Positions 1-9,457 are shown, numbered from the stretch's first letter. The stretch: DNA of 64,000 nt from [Clostridium] aminophilum DSM 10710 (GCF_000711825.1 NZ_JONJ01000003.1:1-64000), one strand, 5' to 3'. Notes: generated from the sequence alone by a model not told the origin. Made by a program: numbers and translations.

Positions 1-364
1 CGCAACGGATATGAGCGCGAAGGACAAGTATGACGGTGCAGAGTACCTGCAGATCGGTGCGGAGACAGATGCAGATCCGACCGAGAGAGCAAATCAGGTT
101 GTAAGCAACATCCAGAAGGCAATCAACCACGTTTCTGACTACCGTGCAGAGCTCGGTGCAAAGCAGAACAGACTTGAGCACACCATCAACAACCTTGCTG
201 TAACTTCTGAGAACACCACAGCTGCTGAGTCCAGAATCCGTGACACAGACATGGCGAAGGAGATCGCAGCATATCAGAAGAACAACATCCTTTCCCAGGC
301 TGCACAGTCTATGCTTTCTCAGGCAAACCAGTCCGGACAGGGCGTTCTCAGCCTTCTCAGATAA
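1..364 (+). CDS. fliC: Flagellin, C-terminal part (gene starts before the window)
   Basis: The frame is already open at base 2, so only about the last 121 residues are present. They show the conserved flagellin C-terminal D0/D1 region: AESRIRDTDMAKEIA, then NNILSQAAQSMLSQANQ and a terminal LLR. In flagellins this helix packs against the N-terminal helix to polymerise the filament and is the binding site of the export chaperone FliS. The codon use resembles the flagellar genes further right. A strong terminator follows, so no co-transcribed gene is expected downstream. Promoter and N-terminus lie outside the window. Confidence 0.95.
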   Translation, partial: ATDMSAKDKYDGAEYLQIGAETDADPTERANQVVSNIQKAINHVSDYRAELGAKQNRLEHTINNLAVTSENTTAAESRIRDTDMAKEIAAYQKNNILSQAAQSMLSQANQSGQGVLSLLR

Positions 365-403
365 TTTTTCAGAGAAAACGCTGGAACACAATACGATTTT
401 TTC

Positions 404-438
404 GGGGACGCATTCCATACGGGGTGCGCCCCTTTTTT
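404..438 (+). terminator. Rho-independent terminator of fliC
   Basis: Stem GGGG-(A)-CGCA at 404-412 pairs with TGCG-CCCC at 425-432, and six T follow at 433-438. It lies 40 bases after the flagellin stop codon. Confidence 0.85.
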
Positions 439-509
439 GTGAGTGAGATAGTTTTTCGGTTTTTTCTATGACATTATCATCTTACGATATTTATAAAAGC
501 CGTCACCCT

Positions 510-537
510 TTGATTTTTATGATGGTTAACTTATAAT
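510..537 (+). promoter_or_regulatory. Probable sigma-A promoter of the glycan operon
   Basis: TTGATT at 510-515 and a perfect TATAAT at 532-537 with a 16-base spacer, 68 bases before the preferred start at 606. No promoter of similar quality is seen in the gene junctions up to 8351. Confidence 0.55.
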
Positions 538-605
538 CAGCTTAAAAAATGTCGAAGATAATTAGAGGTCGATTTTCGTTATTATCGCAAAAAGGGGATG
601 TTACA

Positions 606-1943
606 ATGGGAAGAAAACTGGCATTACGGCTTTCGCAGGTTATGATTACGAAAAATGAAGAAAAAAACATTGAGCGAGCATTGACCTGGGGAAAAGATTT
701 TTTATATGAGCAGATCGTCGTCGATACGGGAAGCACCGATCGGACGGTGGAGATCGCACAGAAGATGGGGGCCACGGTCCTCCATTTTGATTGGATCAAC
801 GACTTTGCTGCGGCAAAGAACTTTGCATTAAAACACGCATCCGGTGACTGGATTGCGATTCTGGATGCGGATGAATATTTCGATGAGGAAACAGCGAAAC
901 GGGTTATGGAAGAGATCCGGCAGGCGGAGAAAATGAAGGTAAACTGCATTGTCGGATATATTCTGAATCTGAACAGTGACGGAGGGATTCGGGAGGAGAT
1001 TCCGCAGACCCGCCTGTTCAAAAATCATTGCGGTATCCATTATGAAGGTGCAATTCATGAGCAGCTTCATTGTCCGGCCGGATTAAAGGGGTATTATCCA
1101 AAAGAACGTATGAGTATCTTCCATACGGGGTATATGGCAGAAGTGCTTAAGGAAAAAATCGATGCCAACCGGAACCTGGACATCATTCAGAAAACACTGG
1201 AAAAAGACCCGGATAATGCCGATATGTACGGATACCTCGGGGACGAACTGATGATTCGCGGGAAGAAGGAAGAGGCGAGCGACGCATATCGGAAATCCAT
1301 TGAACTCTATGGAGAACCCGTTCCGTTTGGCGACAGGCCGATATGGACTCTTGAAACGCTGATCGGCAACCTGATCGACGAGCGCAAATATGAGGAGGCG
1401 GAGAAGTATTATCATCATGCGGTCAAAAACTGCCCGCGGGATGCGGATTTCGATTATCTGTTCGGCAAGGACTATTTCCGAAAGTGTGAGTTTGACAAGG
1501 CAATTCCTTATCTGGAGCGGGTTTTGAACCTTCTCGACGGAGATCCCAATGCGACGGGCCGGGATGCCATATCACATCTTGAACTGGTCTATGAAATGCT
1601 TTCCTTCTCGTGCTTTAAGGCAGAGGGAAGAATGAAGGACGCGGTCCGATACGCGTCGATCCTTCTGCATGCCAATAAAAAGAAAGATAATGTGCTGTCC
1701 ACATTCCTTATGGCATTTTCCATGCTGGACGGAGACCGCAGTGCGAATGCGGACGTGGCGATGCAGGGCGTTCAGAAGATTTATGATCTGAATGATGTGG
1801 ATGACTGTGTGATCGTCTGCAAAGCAGCGGTTCGTGCAGAGTATAAAGAGTTCATTGCTCTTCTGGATAAGGTTATTTCTCCGGAAAATATGCACAGGAT
1901 GGCAGAGATTGTCGCAAAAGAATCCAAAGCATCTGAATCATAA
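606..1943 (+). CDS. GT2 glycosyltransferase with TPR-like C-terminal region
   Basis: The N-terminal ~150 residues form a GT-A glycosyltransferase family 2 domain: MITKNEEKNIERAL, then DTGSTDRTVEIAQ for nucleotide binding and the metal-binding DADEY. The remainder is helical and TPR-like (DADMYGYLGDELMIRGKKEEAS and later repeats). Such GT2-TPR proteins glycosylate cell-wall glycans or proteins; the acceptor is unknown. An in-frame ATG exists at 549, but 606 is preferred because AAGGGG lies about nine bases upstream and the protein then starts directly on the GT fold. It is first of a run of six genes with gaps of 36 bases or less. Location beside fliC makes flagellin glycosylation attractive but unproven. 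Confidence 0.85.
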   Translation: MGRKLALRLSQVMITKNEEKNIERALTWGKDFLYEQIVVDTGSTDRTVEIAQKMGATVLHFDWINDFAAAKNFALKHASGDWIAILDADEYFDEETAKRVMEEIRQAEKMKVNCIVGYILNLNSDGGIREEIPQTRLFKNHCGIHYEGAIHEQLHCPAGLKGYYPKERMSIFHTGYMAEVLKEKIDANRNLDIIQKTLEKDPDNADMYGYLGDELMIRGKKEEASDAYRKSIELYGEPVPFGDRPIWTLETLIGNLIDERKYEEAEKYYHHAVKNCPRDADFDYLFGKDYFRKCEFDKAIPYLERVLNLLDGDPNATGRDAISHLELVYEMLSFSCFKAEGRMKDAVRYASILLHANKKKDNVLSTFLMAFSMLDGDRSANADVAMQGVQKIYDLNDVDDCVIVCKAAVRAEYKEFIALLDKVISPENMHRMAEIVAKESKASES

Positions 1944-1972
1944 GAGATTTCATACAACGCGAGGTACAGCGA

Positions 1973-2821
1973 ATGAAAGTTGTTCTTTTGGCAGGTGGGC
2001 GGGGGACCCGCATCATGGAGGAATCCGAGATGCGGCCGAAGCCAATGATTGAGATCGGTGGCATGCCGATTATCTGGCACATCATGAAAGAGTATTCTCA
2101 CTATGGATTCCATGACTTTGTGATCTGTGCGGGATATAAGCATTACATGATAAAGAAATGGTTTGCGGACTATGCGTTTTATACGTCGGATATGCTGTTT
2201 GATTTTTCGGCGAACGGCAGAAACGGAAATGATCATGGCGTTAAGATCACGGCATTAGGCAAACCGGAACCCGGCATTGACAGCTGGACGGTATCCGCTG
2301 AGGGACAGAGCGATGATCCGGAGCAGTGGAGAGTCATGGTCATCAATACCGGTCTGGATACAAATACCGGCGGCCGGATCAAAAAGATCCAACCCTACAT
2401 CGGCAACGAGACATTCCTCATGACGTACGGGGACGGCGTCTGCGACGTCGATATTTCGGAGATCGTGAAATTTCATAAACAGCACGGAAAACTTGCCACG
2501 CTGACGTCCGTTGTCCGGAAGCAGTCCAAGGGAAGGCTGGATATCGGGATGGATAATACGGTGAAAGCATTCCGTGAAAAGAGCAACAAAGATGATGAAT
2601 TGATCAATGCCGGATATATGGTTTTGGAACCGGGAGTCTTCGATTATCTGGATGATCATTCGATATTTGAGTCGGATGCGCTCTCAAAACTGGCGGATGA
2701 GGGACAGCTCAAGAGTTACCGTCACGAAGGTTTCTGGCAGTGCATGGATACCCTTCAGGAAAAAACGATGCTGGAATCGCTCATTCGTGAAGGAAATGCG
2801 CCCTGGATAAAATGGGAATAG
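1973..2821 (+). CDS. rfbF: Glucose-1-phosphate cytidylyltransferase
   Basis: Makes CDP-glucose from CTP and glucose-1-phosphate. The protein (282 residues) begins MKVVLLAGGRGTRI, the nucleotidyltransferase glycine loop, followed by MRPKPMIEIGG, and carries the RfbF-specific WHIMKEYSHYGFHDFVICAG. It is slightly longer than usual family members (about 257). GAGG precedes the ATG at a usable distance. CDP-glucose normally feeds CDP-glucose 4,6-dehydratase (RfbG) for 3,6-dideoxyhexoses. No recognisable rfbG is next to it; instead an RmlC-like epimerase and an SDR follow, so the final sugar cannot be named. Confidence 0.9.
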   Translation: MKVVLLAGGRGTRIMEESEMRPKPMIEIGGMPIIWHIMKEYSHYGFHDFVICAGYKHYMIKKWFADYAFYTSDMLFDFSANGRNGNDHGVKITALGKPEPGIDSWTVSAEGQSDDPEQWRVMVINTGLDTNTGGRIKKIQPYIGNETFLMTYGDGVCDVDISEIVKFHKQHGKLATLTSVVRKQSKGRLDIGMDNTVKAFREKSNKDDELINAGYMVLEPGVFDYLDDHSIFESDALSKLADEGQLKSYRHEGFWQCMDTLQEKTMLESLIREGNAPWIKWE

Positions 2822-2857
2822 ATCAGTTAACCCGATAAAGAGAACATGGAGACAGGC

Positions 2858-4162
2858 ATGAAACAAATCCTTCATATAACCGCCCATCTTGGCGGCGGAG
2901 CCGGGAAGGCCATCAGCGGACTGATCGAGGGATGCCGTGAATACCAGAATTCCGTCATCATGCTGGAGGAACCGGCAGACCGACACTGGTGTGAGGTATG
3001 TGAGAATGCCGGAGCCGGGATCGTCATTGCTCCGTCAGAAGAAGAGATGATCTGTGCGATCGAAAACGCAGATGTGGTGATTCTGGACTGGTGGGCTCAC
3101 CCATTGATGGTGGGGCTACTTTCTTTGCTTGACCGGGTATCCGCGAGATATGTCCTGTGGTCCCATGTGAACGGACTGTCTTTTCCTGTGCTGAAACCGG
3201 AATTCTTGAATGAGTTTGATTCGGTGCTGTTTACATCTCCCTGTTCGTTTGAACGGATCCGCGAAAATGCCGGGATTGCAGAAGAACTCCTGAAACGCGC
3301 GGAACTGGTCTACGGAATGGGGAACTTCCAACCGCAGCGCGCTCCGTATAAGAAGGATTATTCCGGCGGGGACCGCATTCATATCGGATACATCGGCACG
3401 CTGGATCTTGCGAAGATGAGTCCGGATTATCCGGAGGTTTGCGCGCTCATCCATGAAATGCTCCCCAATGCGGAATTTCATTTTTATGGAAGATATACAG
3501 AGGATTTTGAACGGGAATTCTTTTCGGAAAAGGAGATCCGGGAATATGTGGCGCTGGATGGATTTGAGCCGGATCCCGGATCACGATATCCCACCTTTGA
3601 CATTTTCCTTTACCTTCTGACGAAAAAGAACTATGCGACGACAGAAAACTCCATTCTTGAGGCAATGGCCGCGGGGCTTCCGGTTGTCGTATATGATAAT
3701 CCGCCGGAAAAAGCGATCATAAAAAACGGAGTGACAGGGATCGTAGCAGGATCCCGAAAAGAAGCGGCGGAAGCGATCAAAAGGCTTTGGTTTCGGGAAG
3801 AAGAGCGAAAAAGACTCGGGACAGCCGCCAGAGCATTTGTGATAGAGAATTACCATGCAAACGCCAACGCGAAAAGGTTTCAGAATGCGATCGGACGCAT
3901 CCTGAATCAAGAGAAACACCTGCATCATTTTGAGGAGATCGTCGGGAAAAGCCTGTGGGAGCGATTCCTTTATATCTGCGGCGATGACCGGAAGAATGCA
4001 GAAGAACTTGCAGCCGGAAAGAACGGACGGATACCGGACTGTTTTAAAAGTGAGAGCAAGAGTTCACCGGCTCATTTTCTGAAGTACTATGATGACCGTA
4101 ATCTGACCGCATTGGCAGAAAGAATATGTGCAGAGGACTTAACGGATCGGAGACCGAAATGA
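2858..4162 (+). CDS. Glycosyltransferase, GT4/GT-B type
   Basis: About 434 residues. The N-terminus MKQILHITAHLGGGAGKA is the glycine-rich entry of GT-B enzymes. In the C-terminal half HIGYIGTLDLAKMSPDYP and ENSILEAMAAGLPVVVYD are the GT4 donor-binding elements (E-x7-E-like region), followed by VTGIVAGSRKEAAEAI. Start 2858 is preferred over ATG 2846 because GGAG sits six bases before it. The last codons overlap the next start (ATGA at 4159-4162), implying translational coupling. A ~75-residue C-terminal extension follows the catalytic core. Donor and acceptor are not identifiable. Confidence 0.85.
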   Translation: MKQILHITAHLGGGAGKAISGLIEGCREYQNSVIMLEEPADRHWCEVCENAGAGIVIAPSEEEMICAIENADVVILDWWAHPLMVGLLSLLDRVSARYVLWSHVNGLSFPVLKPEFLNEFDSVLFTSPCSFERIRENAGIAEELLKRAELVYGMGNFQPQRAPYKKDYSGGDRIHIGYIGTLDLAKMSPDYPEVCALIHEMLPNAEFHFYGRYTEDFEREFFSEKEIREYVALDGFEPDPGSRYPTFDIFLYLLTKKNYATTENSILEAMAAGLPVVVYDNPPEKAIIKNGVTGIVAGSRKEAAEAIKRLWFREEERKRLGTAARAFVIENYHANANAKRFQNAIGRILNQEKHLHHFEEIVGKSLWERFLYICGDDRKNAEELAAGKNGRIPDCFKSESKSSPAHFLKYYDDRNLTALAERICAEDLTDRRPK

Positions 4163-4692
4163 AGATAACGGAGACAAAGATAAAAGGCTGTTTTGTCATA
4201 GAGAGAGATGTCTTTCAGGATGAGCGGGGGTATTTTTCCAGAGCGTTTGACAAAAAGACACTGGAGGAAGCCGGGATGTGTGCGGACTTTGTGCAGTCCA
4301 GCATTTCACAGAATCTCAGAAAACATACGCTCCGGGGACTTCATTCTCTGAAAGCGCCGTACTGTGAGGATAAGCTTGTGATGTGCACGAGGGGAAGACT
4401 TCGGGATGTCTGTGTGGATGTGAGACCGGAGTCGCCGACGTATAAACAGTATGTCTGTATGGAACTGAGTGAGGAGAACCGGCGGGCCTTTTATATCCCG
4501 AAGGGATGCGCGCATGGCTTTCTGACCCTGGAGGATGATACGCAGATTCTGTATTATATGACGCATGAATTCGTCCCGGACAGTGAGATGAATTATCGGT
4601 TTGACGATCCGGCATTCCATATTGACTGGGGAGAGGACCTCTCAAATATTACGATTTCTGAAAAAGACAGAAATTATCAATGGATGGAGTAA
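4159..4692 (+). CDS. rfbC: RmlC-like nucleotide-sugar 3,5-epimerase
   Basis: A 177-residue cupin of the dTDP-4-dehydrorhamnose 3,5-epimerase family. Aligning by eye with enterobacterial RmlC, the catalytic positions are kept: RGLH (His63), DKLV (Lys73), CAHGF (His120) and the Tyr of ILYY (Tyr133). The start at 4159 overlaps the upstream stop codon and gives the usual MKITETKIKG N-terminus; the in-frame 4126 start would sit inside the previous gene. No rmlA, rmlB or rmlD is nearby. With rfbF in the operon it may act on a CDP-linked 4-keto sugar, which is inference. Confidence 0.85.
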   Translation: MKITETKIKGCFVIERDVFQDERGYFSRAFDKKTLEEAGMCADFVQSSISQNLRKHTLRGLHSLKAPYCEDKLVMCTRGRLRDVCVDVRPESPTYKQYVCMELSEENRRAFYIPKGCAHGFLTLEDDTQILYYMTHEFVPDSEMNYRFDDPAFHIDWGEDLSNITISEKDRNYQWME

Positions 4693-4724
4693 CAGGCCGA
4701 AGGATCGGGAGAGAGAGGGAAACG

Positions 4725-6872
4725 ATGAAAGCAGTAGTTACCGGGGCGTCCGGTTATCTTGGGTTTCATCTGGTGTCAGAGCTTTTGGCGGCCGGACATA
4801 CGGTTTATGCGGTATGTAACCGGTCACGGGGCTTCCTTGACGAATTGGAACAACCATGCGGTCTCACGGTGATCGAGTCGGAGATTCCGAAAATAGAAGA
4901 AAAACTAAATGGAGTGGTTCCGGATGTATTTTACCATCTGGCATGGCAGGGCGCGCTCGGCGAGCAGCGGGTGGATGCGTCTCTTCAGATAAGCAATGAG
5001 ATTCTTGCCATCGAAGCGATGAAGGCGTGCAGCAGAATGGGATGCCCCAAAATCATTTTTACCGGGACCGTGTATGAGAAACTTGCGGAAGAAATGCTGA
5101 TGTCAGACGGATTTTCCGGAAGTTCCTTTTACTGTATCGCGAAAAAACATGCCAATGATATGATACGGCAGCTGTCAAAGAAGCTTGCTTTAAATTATAT
5201 CTGGGTGCAGTTTTGCCATCCGGTCGGGAGATTCATGAATCAGAATCAGCTGTTCCCCTATGCAGTCAATGCATTTCGGAATAACAGGCCCACGGAGTTT
5301 GGCAACTGCAGAAACTATTTTGACATTGTTTCCGTTCGATATCTTTCGAAAGGATTATGTATTCTCGGAGAAAGAGAGGTCCCGAAGAAGACGTATTATA
5401 TCGGCAGCGGATACGCCAGGATCCTGAGAGAGTACCTGCAGATCGCGGCAGATCACTTTGAGGCGCTGCTTCCGGAGGTGATGGAAGGTGAGGCGCGCGG
5501 TGACTTTGAAGGCGCGCCGGATACGGAAGAGCGCTATAAATATGAGCATCTTCAGGCGGTTTTTCTGAACCGGGACAAGATGGAGAACGGGGATGAACTG
5601 TATAAGAAGATGTATCAGACGGCGATGGAAACCTGCGACAGGCATTTGAAAGAGAAGTTTGCCCGTCAAGAAGTGATCAATGTCGCATTTATGTCCTATT
5701 CGGCAGCGCAGTGGCCTGCAGAAATGCTGTATCGGGATATGGAAAATGATCCCAGATTCAATCCTTATATCATCGTATCGCCACTCATGAACCGGGATGA
5801 AGAAAGCAGGATTTCCGGATACAATCAGACGCTTTTGTGGTATTACAACAATGGCTATAAGGTATATGGAGGAGTTGGCGATACATATCTTTCCTGGGAA
5901 GATCTTGGGGGGATCCCGGATCTTGTCGTTCATCTTTCCTCTTGGTACGAGTGCATTCCGGATCCGCAGCAGTATCTGACCCTTCCGTGGAAATGCGCGA
6001 ATATCTATATTCCTTACGGAATCGAAGTCGGGGATAATCAGGATCGGACGTATGCGGTCAAGAATGTGTTTAACAAAGACATCATGAATATGCTGTGGCG
6101 GCTGTATACGGATTCGAAGATGACGCTGCAGAGTTATCAGAAATACGGACTGATCCAGGGAGTCAACGTCCGTTATTCCGGTTATTTGAAAATGGATGAA
6201 CTGGTAAAACCGAGAACGTTCACCAAGCAGGAAATTACCGGATTATGGAAGTGCCCCGGAGATATCTCAAAATTCCGGAAGATCATCATTGCTCCGCATT
6301 ATACCGTTGGGAATGAGGGGGAATTTATCTCGTCGACATTTCGGCAGAATGTCTGGTTCTGGCTGTATCTGGCGGAGAAATATCGGGATTCGGTGAGCTT
6401 TCTCTTTAAGCCGCATCCGAATCTTCGGGGATCGGCGGTGCAGCAAGGTCTATTTTCTTCTTACGAAGAGTATGACCGGTATTTTGCGGCCTGGAATGAG
6501 CTTCCGAATGCAAGAGCCATCGACGAATCCAAGTACATTGACTATTTTCTGACATCCGATGCGATGATCCTGGATTCCAGTTCGTTCATCGGGGAGTATT
6601 TGTATGTTCAAAAACCGGTGCTCTACCTGACCCGCCCGGAACAGGGATTTACGGATCTGGGAGAGGCTGTTGTGAATACATATTATCGCGCTCCGGGATG
6701 GGATCTCATGGAAATTGAGCGGTTTATCACGGATGTTGTATTGGAAGGGAAAGATCCGTTGAAAAACGAGAGAGAGAAAGTATTTGAGGAATATCTGGAT
6801 TACTATCGTTTGAACGGAAAAATGTCGCATGAGATCATTTTTGACGATATTGTCTCATCGATGGAAGCTTGA
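4725..6872 (+). CDS. Fusion: SDR nucleotide-sugar enzyme + TagF-like polymerase domain
   Basis: About 715 residues with two parts. Residues 1-~300 are an extended SDR: VTGASGYLGFHL for NAD(P) binding, FTGTVYEK, and YCIAK as the YxxxK catalytic pair, so an epimerase, dehydratase or 4-ketoreductase. Residues ~320-715 resemble the CDP-glycerol glycerophosphotransferase (TagF/TagB) GT-B family: VAFMSYSAAQWPAEMLYRDM, then FLFKPHPNLRG and DSSSFIGEYLYVQKPVLYL. Start 4725 follows a GAGAGAGGGA box; an in-frame ATG at 4680 lies before the previous stop. The downstream gene is a paralogue of the second part only. A joint sugar-maker and transferase is plausible. Confidence 0.8.
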   Translation: MKAVVTGASGYLGFHLVSELLAAGHTVYAVCNRSRGFLDELEQPCGLTVIESEIPKIEEKLNGVVPDVFYHLAWQGALGEQRVDASLQISNEILAIEAMKACSRMGCPKIIFTGTVYEKLAEEMLMSDGFSGSSFYCIAKKHANDMIRQLSKKLALNYIWVQFCHPVGRFMNQNQLFPYAVNAFRNNRPTEFGNCRNYFDIVSVRYLSKGLCILGEREVPKKTYYIGSGYARILREYLQIAADHFEALLPEVMEGEARGDFEGAPDTEERYKYEHLQAVFLNRDKMENGDELYKKMYQTAMETCDRHLKEKFARQEVINVAFMSYSAAQWPAEMLYRDMENDPRFNPYIIVSPLMNRDEESRISGYNQTLLWYYNNGYKVYGGVGDTYLSWEDLGGIPDLVVHLSSWYECIPDPQQYLTLPWKCANIYIPYGIEVGDNQDRTYAVKNVFNKDIMNMLWRLYTDSKMTLQSYQKYGLIQGVNVRYSGYLKMDELVKPRTFTKQEITGLWKCPGDISKFRKIIIAPHYTVGNEGEFISSTFRQNVWFWLYLAEKYRDSVSFLFKPHPNLRGSAVQQGLFSSYEEYDRYFAAWNELPNARAIDESKYIDYFLTSDAMILDSSSFIGEYLYVQKPVLYLTRPEQGFTDLGEAVVNTYYRAPGWDLMEIERFITDVVLEGKDPLKNEREKVFEEYLDYYRLNGKMSHEIIFDDIVSSMEA

Positions 6873-6887
6873 AGAAAAGAGGAAACC

Positions 6888-8351
6888 ATGCTGTCACAGG
6901 AACAAAGCATAACATTGATCAAGGAGATCGTAGCCGGAACGGGTCGGGGAGACTTTCAGAAGATATCGGGTATTCCGGATTCTTATACATATGAGCATCT
7001 GGCAGCGCTTTTTGCGCTGAAAGGTCAGCTGGATGGCGGCGAGTCATTTTATCGTCAGGTGTATCATCTTGCAATGGCGAGAGGTGAAGAGCATTTGAGG
7101 AGAAAAGCGGGATCAGGAGAAAGGATCCAGGTTGCTTTTTTGACATATTCGGCGGCGCTGTGGCCGGCGAAGAACCTTTACCGCGATATGGAAGCGGATG
7201 AGCGTTTTCATCCCTATGTCATTGTGCCTCCGCGCATCGGTCGGGATGGAACGAGTATTGTGACAGAATACAATCAGACCTTACAGTGGTTTCGGGAAAA
7301 AGGATTTGAGGTGATCGGCGGACTGACGGACCGGATCCTTGGGTGGAACGAGCTTGGCGGCGTGCCGGATCTGGTGATTCACAGCGCATCTGATTATGAA
7401 TGCATTCCGCCGGAACACAATTTTTTACAGCTTCCGTGGCGTTGTCTGAATCTTTACGCGCCGGGGGGGCTGTTTCTGCAGGAGAACTCCGGTCATACTT
7501 ATGCGAAAGACATTATTTCCGACAAGGATTTTTTCAACATGATGTGGAGAATCTGCGCCGGCACAGAGTTCGAACGGAAACAGTATGAGGAATATGGTCT
7601 TCTGCAGGGGGAGAATGTCCTCTCTTCCGGACTGCTGAAAGCAGACGCGCTTTGGGAGAAACTTATGGCGAAGAACGGTGAAGCGCAGGATCCCGATGTC
7701 GCGTCGGATACGGAATGGAAATATCCGGAACATGCGGACCCGTCAAAATGCAAACGTGTGATCATTTCTCCGATGGGTGACCTTCAGCCGGAGAGTGAGG
7801 AAAGTTGTGACACGTTTTTTGAAAATGCGTTCTTCTGGATCTATCTTGCAAAGAAGTATCAGGATTCGGTGACGTTTTTGTTCCGGCCGCATCCGGATCT
7901 TCGATACATGACGGTGAAGGGCGGATTATTCGCGTCGCATGAAGCGTATGATGCGTATTTGGAGCAGTGGAACAGTCTTCCGAATGCGCGTGTGATGTCG
8001 GATCCGGAGGAGGCGGATGCATTCCGTTCGTCGGATGTGATGATCACGGATGATGTTTCCTGCGCAGGCGAATATCTGGTCACGCGGAAGCCGGTTCTGT
8101 ATCTGACGCGTCCGCAGCAGAAGTTCAATGCTTTGGGCGAAAAACTGCTGGAGGCGACGTATCGCGCGCCGGGAAAACGGTATGCTGAAATCGAGCGGTT
8201 TCTGACAGAAGTCGTCCTGAATGAACAGGATACGATGCAGGAGCAGAGGGAGGCGGTCTGCGAGGAATATCTGAACTATCGCAGCGGGATCGGGAAGTTT
8301 GCGCATGAGATAGTGATGGAGGAGATCGAACGGGCCATCAGTGGTATGTGA
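6888..8351 (+). CDS. TagF-like glycero/glycosyl-phosphotransferase
   Basis: A 487-residue paralogue of the C-terminal part of the upstream fusion. The two align through YTYEHLAALF, VAFLTYSAALWPAKNLYRDM, FLFRPHPDLRYMTVKGGLF and the end KPVLYLTRPQQKFNALGE. The HPD and DDVSCAGEYLVTRKPVLYL elements match the CDP-glycerol glycerophosphotransferase family, which transfers polyol-phosphate units in teichoic-acid-like polymers. GAGGAAACC precedes the ATG, and only 15 bases separate it from the fusion gene, so it is in the same operon. A third C-terminal scrap of this family lies at 10434. Substrate unknown. Confidence 0.75.
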   Translation: MLSQEQSITLIKEIVAGTGRGDFQKISGIPDSYTYEHLAALFALKGQLDGGESFYRQVYHLAMARGEEHLRRKAGSGERIQVAFLTYSAALWPAKNLYRDMEADERFHPYVIVPPRIGRDGTSIVTEYNQTLQWFREKGFEVIGGLTDRILGWNELGGVPDLVIHSASDYECIPPEHNFLQLPWRCLNLYAPGGLFLQENSGHTYAKDIISDKDFFNMMWRICAGTEFERKQYEEYGLLQGENVLSSGLLKADALWEKLMAKNGEAQDPDVASDTEWKYPEHADPSKCKRVIISPMGDLQPESEESCDTFFENAFFWIYLAKKYQDSVTFLFRPHPDLRYMTVKGGLFASHEAYDAYLEQWNSLPNARVMSDPEEADAFRSSDVMITDDVSCAGEYLVTRKPVLYLTRPQQKFNALGEKLLEATYRAPGKRYAEIERFLTEVVLNEQDTMQEQREAVCEEYLNYRSGIGKFAHEIVMEEIERAISGM

Positions 8352-8467
8352 CTTGATGCAAAGTTCGCAAGGAAGTTGCTATTGAATTTCCTGTATTATT
8401 GAGTTTTTAGGAAACAAGCCCGGTTTGGGGGCGAGATGTTTGAGTAATTTATTGGAGTGATGGGGAA

Positions 8468-9457
8468 ATGATTAATAATGTTAGCATAATGCCAAATGAA
8501 ATAAACAAGTATACGGAGATGGTTTTATCTGGTTTTGTTGGATTGGAAGGTTTTCCGTTATTAACCATAGACTCTGACTCATATATTGTTGGGGTGGAAA
8601 TACAAAGCGGACTTAATTTTGATCCGAAAGCAGGGCGTCATCAAATCTGTATAGGAAAAGGGTGCGCACTGGCTGAGGGGATTACGTTTATGGTGGATTT
8701 AAATCATGATTATCGTTCTATCGCTATGGGGGAATGGTCTTTTCTAAAAGACGTTCGTCATGATTTGAAAGTACATCGTAAAGGAACCATTATTATTCAA
8801 AATGATGTTTGGATTGGACATGGAGCCACGATAATGAGTGGAGTGACTTTGCATAATGGATGCGTAGTTGCTGCTAATTCTGTTGTTACAAAAGACGTTC
8901 CGCCATATGCAATTGTCGGAGGAAATCCGGCACGAGTAATCCGGTATCGTTTTGAAAACGAAGTAATAGACGGACTTCAGAAGATCGCTTGGTGGGATTG
9001 GCCAATAGATCAAAAACTTGACCGAAAAAAGGACTTTGATTTAGAACCGAAGGATTTTGTGAACAAGTATCTTTTACCGAAAGAAATTCGGAGGTACGAA
9101 AACAATTCAGGGCGTAAGGTCGTGTTGTTGATCCCTGACGTATACAGCAAGTTTCCGTTATGGCCACAGATTCTGGAGAAGTTTTTGAGCAAGGATAGAA
9201 ACGAACTCGAACTTTTGATTTATTTGTCTGAAAATGAAACATCAGATGATGTTGAAGAACTGATATATGAAGAACTGAAAAAATATGATTCGAACTGTTA
9301 TGTAACACTACAGTTTGGTAAGGATATATCAGAACAAGAGTTGTTTGAATATGCAGATTACTATATAACGACAAGGCATAAGGACTGCGTTCATCACACT
9401 TCACTATGTGATCTATATGGGGTTGAAATATTATATGGAACGGATGAGATACTGTGA
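8468..9457 (+). CDS. Hexapeptide-repeat acyltransferase (CatB-like) with C-terminal extension
   Basis: Residues ~50-185 form a left-handed beta-helix acetyltransferase of the xenobiotic/CatB type: DLNHDYRSIAMGEW, IIQNDVWIGHGATIMSGVTL and VVGGNPARVIRYRF-like AIVGGNPARVIRYRF with the catalytic His region near NHDY. Such enzymes O- or N-acetylate sugars using acetyl-CoA. Residues ~210-329 are an extra domain beginning RKVVLLIPDVYSKFPLW that I do not recognise. The gene is more AT-rich than its upstream neighbours and is separated from them by 116 bases, so it was probably added separately. GGAGTGATGGGG gives the start. Confidence 0.8.
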   Translation: MINNVSIMPNEINKYTEMVLSGFVGLEGFPLLTIDSDSYIVGVEIQSGLNFDPKAGRHQICIGKGCALAEGITFMVDLNHDYRSIAMGEWSFLKDVRHDLKVHRKGTIIIQNDVWIGHGATIMSGVTLHNGCVVAANSVVTKDVPPYAIVGGNPARVIRYRFENEVIDGLQKIAWWDWPIDQKLDRKKDFDLEPKDFVNKYLLPKEIRRYENNSGRKVVLLIPDVYSKFPLWPQILEKFLSKDRNELELLIYLSENETSDDVEELIYEELKKYDSNCYVTLQFGKDISEQELFEYADYYITTRHKDCVHHTSLCDLYGVEILYGTDEIL

